Source: an uncultured Clostridia bacterium (GTDB lineage Bacteria > Bacillota > Clostridia > Oscillospirales > CAG-382). From it: 26,728 nucleotides of DNA. The position numbers and the translations under genes were made by a program. This document shows positions 7,617-14,695 of this stretch, piece by piece (within the stretch, counting starts at the first letter, position 1; every line of letters starts with the position of its first letter). The notes below the pieces were generated by a model. It saw only the letters and a list, made by a program, of their open reading frames with translations. It did no database searches and was not told the DNA's origin. The stretch covers positions 1-26,728 of the forward strand of contig CAMZED010000007.1 of NCBI GenBank assembly GCA_947305675.1. Reading direction: 5' to 3'.

Positions 7617-8677
7617 TTTGTTTCTCCTCCGGCGTAGTATTCGATCCTTTCAAGTATTTCTTCCGGTGTGGGGATCACGCCGCCGGTACGACCGAAGTGG
7701 TAGACCGGTTTTTTGCATTCTGTGGCGATCTTAACGTCGTCAAGCATTTGTCCCATGTTCATCTCTATTGAGATAAAGCATTTTGCCTGATCGGCAAGCG
7801 CGCCCAACTGTTTTTTGGGGTAGGGATAAAGCGTTATCGGACGGAACAGACCGACTTTTATGCCTTTTTTGCGGGCGTTGACTATCGCCGTTTTCGCAAT
7901 ACGCGCCGTGATGCCGTAGGCGACGATGACGATATCGGCGTCGTCGGTCATAAAGGTTTCGTATTTGGTGTCGTTCTCGGCGAGTTTTTCGTATCTTTCA
8001 AAACGGTCTTTTATCGTTTTTTCAAGAGTTTAGGGTTCCATATAAAGCGATTTGATTATTTTGTGTACACTTTTTCCGCCGTGACCGACGCAAGCCCAAT
8101 CTTTTTCGGGAAGTTCGCGCGTGGGTTTTTCCTCGAAATCGACAGGCTCCATCATCTGCCCCAAAGCGCCGTCGGCAAAAATCATACATGGCATACGATA
8201 TATGTCGGCAAGATCAAAAGCCTCGCCGGTAAGCGTCGCCATCTCTTGAACCGACGCGGGCGCAAGCACGATTATATGCCCGTCGCCGTGGCCGAGCGCC
8301 TTTGTCGCCTGATAATAGTCGCTTTGCGCGGGCTGAATGCCGCCAAGCCCGGGACCGCCGCGCTGAACGTTTACGATAACGCAGGGCAGATCGGAACCGA
8401 TAATGTATGAGATTCCTTCGCTTTTAAGGCTTATTCCCGGCGACGACGAGCTGGTGATCACGCGTGCGCCGGCGCTTGCCGCGCCCAAAACCATATTGAT
8501 CGCGGCGACTTCGCTTTCCGCCTGAAGGCTCAGCCCACCGCGCTTGGGCATATTCTTCGCCATATATTCCGAAAGTTCGGTCTGCGGTGTGATGGGGTAA
8601 CCGAAGAACAGTTTGCAGCCGGCGCGGATCGCCGCTTCCGCAATCGCCTCGTTCCCTTTCATAAGCATTTTTGCCAT
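7613..8677 (-). pseudogene. vorB: 2-oxoacid:ferredoxin oxidoreductase, alpha subunit (VorB-like), interrupted by one in-frame TAA
   Basis: The frame from ATG 8675-8677 to TGA 7613-7615 is 355 codons, the usual VorB length, but codon 216 is TAA (8030-8032). The first part (215 residues) has GNEAIAEAAIRAGC, GYPITPQTE, SSSSPGISL and RGGPGLGG, the normal alpha domain I. The part after the stop stays in the same frame, with family-like text (LEKTIKDRFERYEKL, then MTDDADIVIVAYG and RPITLYPYP). The stop follows SLYMEP, where relatives usually continue with Glu, so a single GAA-to-TAA change would explain it. A restart at ATG 7949-7951 has no ribosome binding site. It is a recent nonsense mutation, a strain variant or a sequence error; the neighbours are intact. 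Confidence 0.88.
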
Positions 8678-8892
8678 CAGTCAACACCCCTTTCAACGGT
8701 TATAACCACGTCGGGACACATTGTTGCGCACATCGCGCAGGCAATGCATTTGTCCTGTTCGGTCATCGCCGCGGGATGGTATCCTTTTGCGTTAAGTTTC
8801 GACTTATCCAGCACAAGTATCTTTTTCGGGCAGGCGCTCACGCACAGCCCGCATCCCTTGCACAGATCGGTCTTGAAGGTAACTCTGTTCAT
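8677..8892 (-). CDS. 2-oxoacid:ferredoxin oxidoreductase, delta subunit (2x[4Fe-4S] ferredoxin)
   Basis: This 71-residue protein has two complete 4Fe-4S motifs: CKGCGLCVSACP and CIACAMCATMCP. It is the electron-transfer (delta) subunit that passes electrons from the thiamine site to free ferredoxin. The ATG is preceded by AGAGG at good distance. The stop overlaps the ATG of alpha by one base (TGATG), the typical order delta-alpha-beta-gamma. Confidence 0.95.
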   Translation of the reverse strand: MNRVTFKTDLCKGCGLCVSACPKKILVLDKSKLNAKGYHPAAMTEQDKCIACAMCATMCPDVVITVERGVD

Positions 8893-8912
8893 AACTTTGA
8901 CCTCTGTTTATT

Positions 8913-9572
8913 TCAAAAAAGTTTTTTCGTAACGTTTTTTATCTTCACCGTGCCGGGAATATCCAAATAATCCGGCGAAGTTGTAAAGATTATCGGGATC
9001 CCCGCTTTTTCCGCGAGAGTTTCGGCAGCCGCGCGGGACAATTCGATATGCTCTTTTGCCGTTTCGGCACCGAGGTTCGAGTTGTTTATTATCCCGCAAA
9101 AGTTCAGTCCGCAGGCGCGTTGGATGCCAAACATAAGTTCAAGTGCGTCGTCGGGATCCGCCGAAAGCGGGCGGAAGCGGTTATATACAAAATACATTGA
9201 ATATCCGGCTTTAATATAATCGTCGTGCGAAACGCCCAACACCGCCGCGCCGTCGGCGTCGCCGCCTACGTCGACTATCGACCTGCCCTCGCCGGTGAAG
9301 ATGAGATTATAATTCAGCGGCATTGCCGGGATATCGACGTTCGTGTTGGCGAATTCGGGGATAAGAGTCTGTATCCCGAGTTCTTCAAGCATTTGCTTGT
9401 TGTCGGCGCTGCGGAAATAGGGATTTACGGTATCGAGATCGGCTACCCGGCATTTTTTCCCGTGCATTGCAAGATCAAGCGCAATATTCACCGCCACGTT
9501 GGTCTTCCCGGCGCCGAAAGGGCCGGAGATCACGGTGATTTTCGCTTTTTCGGCGGATTCGTAAAGTCTCAT
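8913..9572 (-). CDS. ParA/MinD-like P-loop ATPase next to the oxidoreductase operon
   Basis: This 219-residue protein begins with a Walker A motif GPFGAGKT (residues 17-24) and then has VADLDTVNPYF, resembling the Walker A' region of MinD/ParA/CobQ-type ATPases, and IVDVGGD as a possible Walker B. There is no membrane segment and no DNA-binding domain. It lies 20 bases upstream of the ferredoxin subunit and one base after the U32 gene. I recall similar ATPases beside 2-oxoacid oxidoreductase operons in other Clostridia, which suggests an assembly or regulatory role (for example iron-sulfur cluster loading, as in Mrp/ApbC relatives). That role is inference only; the specific function is unknown. 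Confidence 0.8.
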   Translation of the reverse strand: MRLYESAEKAKITVISGPFGAGKTNVAVNIALDLAMHGKKCRVADLDTVNPYFRSADNKQMLEELGIQTLIPEFANTNVDIPAMPLNYNLIFTGEGRSIVDVGGDADGAAVLGVSHDDYIKAGYSMYFVYNRFRPLSADPDDALELMFGIQRACGLNFCGIINNSNLGAETAKEHIELSRAAAETLAEKAGIPIIFTTSPDYLDIPGTVKIKNVTKKLF

Positions 9573-9573
9573 T

Positions 9574-10788
9574 CTACATACCCCTGATTATATCCATCGG
9601 CGAAGCGGAATCGATCTTTAAATAAAACTCCATTCCGGCGTGCGGAGTCGAATCTATGGGATTCATTTCGCTGTCGAACATTTCGCCTATAATTATATCC
9701 CTGCCGAATCCGCCGGGAGACAGCAGGTTGGCTTTTCCGCCGACGCGCATCTTGTTGCGCTGAACGCATTTTGCCAGCCCGGTTTTCTTATCGTATTCCG
9801 AAACGGTACACAAAAACGGGCGGTCACTTATATATTCGTTTTCCTTAACCACGTTGGCGTTTTCGGAAGGCGGCGCGAAGTAATAACCCGTGCCGTATTC
9901 GCGGTGGCTTACGCTTTCGGTCTCTTTAAGACATCTTTCATCGAACGGTTCGCCGGCAAAATATCCGTCTATCGCGATCCTGTATGCGTTGGTGAGCGCC
10001 GCGGTATAATAGGCGCTTTTCATTCTTCCTTCCAACTTGAAAGAATCGATCCCCGCCTCGGCAAGTTCGGCGATATGGTCTATCATACGCATATCCTTCG
10101 ACGAGAAAACGTAGGTGCCGTTTTCGTCCTGTTCGGCTTCGGCGGTATAGCCGTTCTTGTCCTCGGTGAGGTGATATTTCCAGCGGCAGGGCTGGGCGCA
10201 TCTTCCCAGATTGGCGTCACGCCCGGTAAAATAGTTCGACAGCAGGCATCTGCCCGAATAAGAAACGCACATCGCGCCGTGTACGAAGCATTCAAGCTCC
10301 ACTTCTTCGGGAACTCCCCGCCTTATCGTTTTTATCTCTTCAAGCGTAAGTTCGCGTGCGAGCACTATCCTTTTTACGCCCGCCCGGTGCCAGAACTTTA
10401 CCGAAGCCGAGTTCACCGTTGAGCACTGAGTTGAAAGATGGATCACCGGGTCTTTCGCATAGCGGAATACCGTATCCATAACTCCGGGATCGCTTACGAT
10501 AAACGCGTCGGCACCGGATTCCGAAACCGATCTGATATATTCCGGCAGCTCGTCGAAATCGGGATCGCGCGGCATAGTGTTCATCGTGCAGTAAACTTTA
10601 ACGCCGTGTTTATGGGCGAATTCCACCCCACGGGCAAAATCTTCTTTGCCGAAGTTGCCCGCGCTTGCGCGCATCCCGAATTTGTCCATCGCGCAATACA
10701 CCGCGTCGGCGCCGTATGTCACCGCATAGGTCAGTTTTTCATAGTTCCCCGCCGGAGAAAGAAGCTCCGGCTTTTTTGTTCTGTCCAT
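9574..10788 (-). CDS. trhP: U32 family protein, tRNA 5-hydroxyuridine synthesis (TrhP/YegQ-like)
   Basis: The 404-residue protein belongs to the former peptidase family U32. Its N-terminus KKPELLSPAGNYEKL followed by TYGADAVYC closely follows E. coli YegQ/TrhP, which is needed for 5-hydroxyuridine at wobble position 34 of tRNA using prephenate. The iron-sulfur cysteine block is visible: CFVHGAMC, then YSGRCLLSNY, then GRCAQPCRW. U32 family members may be labelled collagenase-like peptidase in older annotation; the sequence shows no protease motif. It follows mltG after 12 bases and precedes the ATPase by one base. The MltG-U32 neighbourhood is common in Firmicutes. Confidence 0.9.
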   Translation of the reverse strand: MDRTKKPELLSPAGNYEKLTYAVTYGADAVYCAMDKFGMRASAGNFGKEDFARGVEFAHKHGVKVYCTMNTMPRDPDFDELPEYIRSVSESGADAFIVSDPGVMDTVFRYAKDPVIHLSTQCSTVNSASVKFWHRAGVKRIVLARELTLEEIKTIRRGVPEEVELECFVHGAMCVSYSGRCLLSNYFTGRDANLGRCAQPCRWKYHLTEDKNGYTAEAEQDENGTYVFSSKDMRMIDHIAELAEAGIDSFKLEGRMKSAYYTAALTNAYRIAIDGYFAGEPFDERCLKETESVSHREYGTGYYFAPPSENANVVKENEYISDRPFLCTVSEYDKKTGLAKCVQRNKMRVGGKANLLSPGGFGRDIIIGEMFDSEMNPIDSTPHAGMEFYLKIDSASPMDIIRGM

Positions 10789-10800
10789 GATCCGAATAAC

Positions 10801-12375
10801 TCAATCCTCGTAAGTCGACGATTCTATCGCCTCGTTGTCTTTCGCCACCTGAGCTTTGTTCTTTTCGTGTCCGCTCCTGCTCGAAGCGTAATAGGTCTTG
10901 CCCGCGTTGTTGGATACGAAGAAATAAGCGTCGATCGCTTTGTCCTTCTCGTTAAGCGGAGCCGAAGGGAACATCGCGGCGGTAAAAGCGTCCAGCCCGG
11001 GGTTGCAGATCGCTCCGGGAGGCAATCCGTCGTATAAATAGGTGTTGTAAGGAGTTTCGTAAGAAACGTCGATTTTCGAAGAATCGGTCTCGCGCACTTC
11101 AAGGGCGTATTGGATGGTGGCGTCGCTTTCTAATTTCGGGAACGATCCGCTGTGGCTCAGACGGTTGTGAAACACGTAGGAGATATATTCAAAGTCCTCC
11201 GCCGTTTTTCCCTCCGCCTGGACCATCGAAGCCAGAACGACGATATCGTCAAAATCCATACCGTATGAATTCAGCATCATATCGCGGTAAGATTCGCCGT
11301 TGCCGTCTTCCTTCACATAATCTTTCCAAAATCTGTTGTTGAAGTTGTTCAGCAGCGTGTTGACGATAAATACTTCCGACGCGGTGTTGTAAAAATCGTA
11401 GGTGTCCGGAAAGAGATAACCTTCCAGACGGTATTTTCTCGTTTCGGGGTAGCCTTTTTCGGTAAGGAGCTGAACGAATTCATGTTTGTAAGGATATTCG
11501 TTTATTGCGGCGATGAATTTTTCCTTCTCGCCCAGCCCCTTCGAAACGAACAGGTCGATCATCTGGTCGACGGTATATCCTTCGGGTATGGTAATACGCA
11601 CCACCTCGCGTTTGACGGTCTTCGCGGTGAGCGCGGTGATTATCTGCGAATAGTTGTAATTGCTGTTAAGCGTATGCTCCCCGGCAATGTATTCGGTCGA
11701 CGAATCGCCGCTGCCGCGGTAGCGCATATAGAGTTTATAGACCCAGCCGTATTCGATCAGCCCGCTGTCTTCAAGCAGTTTTGCCACTTCTTCGTCGGTG
11801 GCTCCCTCCGCGATCTCGATCCTGACTTCGCGGTCGGTGCTGACAAAAGCGAAAACATCGTTTGCGATGGAAATAATATAATAGGAAAGATAAGCCGACA
11901 CCGCAAGCACGACTGCGATATATATTACGACTTTGGGCAAAAGGCTGAGCTTTTGGAATATCCTTCCGGCTTTTTTCAAACCGCTTTCGCGCCTGCTTCC
12001 GTCGCCTTCCGTGCTTTCGGCTTCCGCCGGGGCTTCGACCGGGGTGAACGATTCGGTAAAATGCGGGTTGGCGGGGCTTCCGTCCGGATGTACCGCCGCG
12101 CCCTCGTCCGAAAGGTGGGAAAACAGCGATTCTGGCACCTCGTCGGGGACCGCGTCTTCGCTTTCTTCGCCGCTTTCGTTCATATCCGCATAAGATATCG
12201 CGCTTTTGCCGGTGTCTTCGCGGCCGGAAGAAATAATGCAGATCGCGTCGTCGATCCCGTCGCCTTCCGGTTCACGCGCGGGCACATCGGCCGTGCCGCC
12301 GTCAGCCGCGCCGTATTCTTCAAGTATTTTGCGGAGTTCATCGGAATGATTCGCATTGTTGTTTTCCGGTGTCAT
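10801..12375 (-). CDS. mltG: Endolytic murein transglycosylase MltG
   Basis: MltG cuts nascent peptidoglycan strands at the outer face of the membrane and helps set glycan length. The ATG at 12373-12375 is chosen because GGGAGGA lies just upstream, directly after the TAG of the CPBP gene; this gives 524 residues. Residues 1-145 are an acidic, low-complexity cytoplasmic tail, residues about 147-170 a single membrane segment, and the rest the extracellular YceG domain. The family signature RLEGYLFPDTY is near residue 316 and the likely catalytic Glu is E388 in VLASMVQAEG; HNRL follows. The cytoplasmic tail is long compared with E. coli MltG (about 340 residues in total). Confidence 0.94.
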   Translation of the reverse strand: MTPENNNANHSDELRKILEEYGAADGGTADVPAREPEGDGIDDAICIISSGREDTGKSAISYADMNESGEESEDAVPDEVPESLFSHLSDEGAAVHPDGSPANPHFTESFTPVEAPAEAESTEGDGSRRESGLKKAGRIFQKLSLLPKVVIYIAVVLAVSAYLSYYIISIANDVFAFVSTDREVRIEIAEGATDEEVAKLLEDSGLIEYGWVYKLYMRYRGSGDSSTEYIAGEHTLNSNYNYSQIITALTAKTVKREVVRITIPEGYTVDQMIDLFVSKGLGEKEKFIAAINEYPYKHEFVQLLTEKGYPETRKYRLEGYLFPDTYDFYNTASEVFIVNTLLNNFNNRFWKDYVKEDGNGESYRDMMLNSYGMDFDDIVVLASMVQAEGKTAEDFEYISYVFHNRLSHSGSFPKLESDATIQYALEVRETDSSKIDVSYETPYNTYLYDGLPPGAICNPGLDAFTAAMFPSAPLNEKDKAIDAYFFVSNNAGKTYYASSRSGHEKNKAQVAKDNEAIESSTYED

Positions 12376-12386
12376 AAAGATCCTCC

Positions 12387-13289
12387 CTAAATGTTGATCG
12401 CTATAAACGCCGCCGCAAGCGCCAAAAACGTAGGCGAAAGAAAAACCTTCCACACGTTTTCGTAACTGCGCGCCGGGATCGATTCCACGGGCGGTTTTTC
12501 GGCGTATTTATAACAAATGCTTTCTACCCTCGACATCATAAGTATAAAAGCCAGGGCGGTAAGCGATATAAGCAAAAATCCGATAAAGTATGCGCCGTTT
12601 TTGACTACGGTGACGCGCAGGAACGCGTCGCTGGCATAAATGCTCAATGTGTTGCTCAATATGTGGATCGCTATCGACGGGATCAAAGACCTCGTCACGG
12701 CGGATACAAACCCCAGCACCAACCCCGCAAAAAGATATATCACAAAATTCTTAAGCGAAAAATGCATCACCGCAAAGCATATCGCGGATATTATCACCGC
12801 GTTCGCGGTACCGTATTGACGGTATTCGCTCATTATTATGCCGCGGAACAGAAATTCTTCGCATACGGCTGGAATGATTATCATTGAAACGATGATTTCC
12901 GCCTGCCCGGCGCTTTCGACCGTACTCGAAAAATCGCCGTAATAATTCACCAGCGAAGTCACCGTTTCACCGCTTACGAAATAGACGAATTTTATCAGCA
13001 AAGTCCCGAAAACAAAGAACAGCGCGGCAAAAAGCACAAAAAACACGTTGGTGCCGCTGCGCGACAAAAGCATCATCGGCGACGAAAGTTTTCTGCCTTT
13101 TATAAGGTAATATATAATTCCGGGCAGCGCGATTGCCGCAAGCTGGATCATCCCCAAAGCGACGAACAGGTTGGTTTCGCTGCCGAGGTTCTGCAAAGCA
13201 TAGCGCGAAGCGTACATCGCGGCGATCACGAAAATTATCAGCACCGGCGCGGTCACCGCTGGACTCTTTACGATTTCCATGAACTTCAT
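12387..13289 (-). CDS. CPBP family intramembrane metalloprotease (Abi/CAAX-like)
   Basis: This 300-residue polytopic membrane protein has about eight hydrophobic segments and the three CPBP motifs: EEFLFR (E144, E145, R149), FAVMH (H176) and HxxxN as HILSN (H209, N213). These residues form the intramembrane glutamate-type protease site known from Rce1. Bacterial members act in diverse processes, including bacteriocin self-immunity and protein processing, so no specific substrate is assigned. The first ATG is used; a second ATG three codons on lacks a better ribosome binding site. Its stop is 11 bases before the ATG of mltG, and the mltG ribosome binding site lies in that gap. Confidence 0.9.
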   Translation of the reverse strand: MKFMEIVKSPAVTAPVLIIFVIAAMYASRYALQNLGSETNLFVALGMIQLAAIALPGIIYYLIKGRKLSSPMMLLSRSGTNVFFVLFAALFFVFGTLLIKFVYFVSGETVTSLVNYYGDFSSTVESAGQAEIIVSMIIIPAVCEEFLFRGIIMSEYRQYGTANAVIISAICFAVMHFSLKNFVIYLFAGLVLGFVSAVTRSLIPSIAIHILSNTLSIYASDAFLRVTVVKNGAYFIGFLLISLTALAFILMMSRVESICYKYAEKPPVESIPARSYENVWKVFLSPTFLALAAAFIAINI

Positions 13290-13323
13290 TATATTGTCAA
13301 CCCCGTGACTTTCCGTGGCTTTT

Positions 13324-13878
13324 TTATATTTCCGAATATCTTACCGAGTTTTTTATCTCGTCGGCGGCCTGGCTGCCGAACAGCACTTCTATCAGTTTGA
13401 ACCCGAACTCGAAAGCGACTCCCATCCCCTCGGCGGTGATGAAAATATCGTCGTGTTCGACTTTTTTACCGGTGATGTTGGCGTATTTCAGGCTTTCGGC
13501 AAACGAAGGATAAACCGCCGCGTTCCTGCCGTCGAGCAGACGCATTTTGCCGAGTATCGAAGGGGCGGCGCAGATCGCGGCGACGTAATTGCCGTTTTCG
13601 ACCGCGTGCTCCACCAAAGCCAGCACGCTGCTGTTCCCCGAAAGATGCTCGGTCCCGGGCATTCCGCCGGGCAGAACGACGCAGTTCACGTCGTCGCGGC
13701 GGACTTCGTCGATAGTTATGTCGGCGGTGACGGTAAACCCGTGCGCTCCGGTGACGGCAAGCCCGCCCTCGGTCGCCACAAGCACAACGTTGGCTCCGGC
13801 TCGTTTAAGAAGATCCGCGGGCACAAGCGCCTCGCATTCCTCAAAACCCCGTGCAAGCAAAATAAATACATTAGCCAT
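13324..13878 (-). CDS. DJ-1/PfpI family protein (YajL/ThiJ type)
   Basis: The 184-residue protein matches the DJ-1 superfamily along its whole length. The conserved N-terminal Glu is in ARGFEECEA, the GGMPG loop is at about residue 71, and the nucleophile-elbow cysteine is C103 in AAICAAPSILG. Members are cytoplasmic proteins linked to oxidative or carbonyl stress, and deglycase claims are debated. The ATG has GAGG 9 bases upstream. It follows the thymidylate kinase gene after 21 bases in the same operon. Confidence 0.92.
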   Translation of the reverse strand: MANVFILLARGFEECEALVPADLLKRAGANVVLVATEGGLAVTGAHGFTVTADITIDEVRRDDVNCVVLPGGMPGTEHLSGNSSVLALVEHAVENGNYVAAICAAPSILGKMRLLDGRNAAVYPSFAESLKYANITGKKVEHDDIFITAEGMGVAFEFGFKLIEVLFGSQAADEIKNSVRYSEI

Positions 13879-13899
13879 AAAGCGTTTCCTCTCTTACGG

Positions 13900-14580
13900 T
13901 CATAACCCGATATCCGGGAGTTTTTCTTTTATACGTTCGATTATCTCTTTGTTTATGCTTTCAACGGTCCTTATCTCTTCGCCGTCGCTGCAATCGATCT
14001 TTATCCAGCCGAGTTTTTCTGAAGAATAGAGCGCGGCGCGGTAGCTGTTTTTAAGGTGACTGAAATTCTTTTCGTGAATATCCTTTTCGGCGCCGGTGTC
14101 TTCACACCGCTTGTTAAGCAGCTTCACCGAAAGTTCCGGAGGCAGGCAGAGATAGATCACGGCGTCGGGGCGGGGGATCCCCATTTTTGCAAACTCGTAG
14201 TCGTTCAGCCAATCGAGAAATTCGCCGCATTTTTCCTCCGGCAGTTTCGAAAGCTGATGCACTGCGTTCGCCGAGGTGTATCTGTTGGCGATGATAACTT
14301 TTCCGGCGTCGTAATCTTTTTTCCAGTCGAGCATATAAGAGCAGTACCGGTCCGCGGCGTAAAAGCTCGAAGCGGCGTAGGGATTGACCGCGGCCGGATC
14401 GTCGCCGAATCTCCCCGAAAGATACATATTCACGCCCGCCGAAAAATCTTTGTCGTAAGTGGGGAAGGAAATACAACGGTAAGGTACGTTTCTTTCTCCG
14501 AACGCCTTTGCGAGCAGTTCAGTCTGGGTCTTTTTTCCGGATGCGTCAAGCCCGTCGACCGCTATCAAATACTTTTTCAA
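13900..14580 (-). CDS. tmk: Thymidylate kinase-like (dTMP kinase family) protein
   Basis: The product (226 residues) is a P-loop nucleoside monophosphate kinase. The P-loop reads VDGLDASGKKTQT near residues 9-20, compared with the usual GxDGxGKST of Tmk. NRYTSANAVHQ near residue 98 takes the place of the DRY motif that binds the base and phosphate. The length is slightly above the usual 205-215. dTMP kinase makes dTDP for DNA synthesis; a relaxed deoxynucleotide kinase is possible. Start choice: TTG at 14578-14580 lies 8 bases after AAAAGGGGG, whereas the in-frame GTG at 14584-14586 is only 2 bases from it. This is the first gene after the promoter at 14606-14634. Confidence 0.82.
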   Translation of the reverse strand: MKKYLIAVDGLDASGKKTQTELLAKAFGERNVPYRCISFPTYDKDFSAGVNMYLSGRFGDDPAAVNPYAASSFYAADRYCSYMLDWKKDYDAGKVIIANRYTSANAVHQLSKLPEEKCGEFLDWLNDYEFAKMGIPRPDAVIYLCLPPELSVKLLNKRCEDTGAEKDIHEKNFSHLKNSYRAALYSSEKLGWIKIDCSDGEEIRTVESINKEIIERIKEKLPDIGL

Positions 14581-14605
14581 AAACACTTCCCCCTTTTAAC
14601 GTTTA

Positions 14606-14634
14606 ATTATATCATACATTAATTAAAAATGCAA
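14606..14634 (-). promoter_or_regulatory. Sigma-A-type promoter for the tmk-to-lgt operon
   Basis: On the minus strand TTGCAT (14629-14634) and TATAAT (14606-14611) are separated by exactly 17 bases in an AT-rich gap. The predicted transcript start near 14599 gives a leader of about 19 bases with AAAAGGGGG. It is the only strong promoter seen upstream of the genes that run to position 1. Confidence 0.78.
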
Positions 14635-14636
14635 GC

Positions 14637-14666
14637 AAAAAAGCGGGGCTGCCGTCCCGCTTTTTT
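14637..14666 (-). terminator. Rho-independent terminator after the flavodiiron gene
   Basis: An 11-bp perfect stem (AAAAAAGCGGG pairing with CCCGCTTTTTT) encloses an 8-base loop at 14648-14655. The flanking A and T runs make it usable in both directions, but only the minus-strand gene ending at 14696 converges on it. It ends region 2, just before the promoter of region 1. Confidence 0.85.
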
Positions 14667-14695
14667 ATGTTTTACTTCATATTGCCGTCATATTG

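Noticed and set aside
8030..8032. TAA as a recoded sense codon
   Set aside because: TAA ends several neighbouring genes (nagB, ispF, the DHHW gene) normally, and no recoding structure was recognised; a point mutation or sequence error is simpler.
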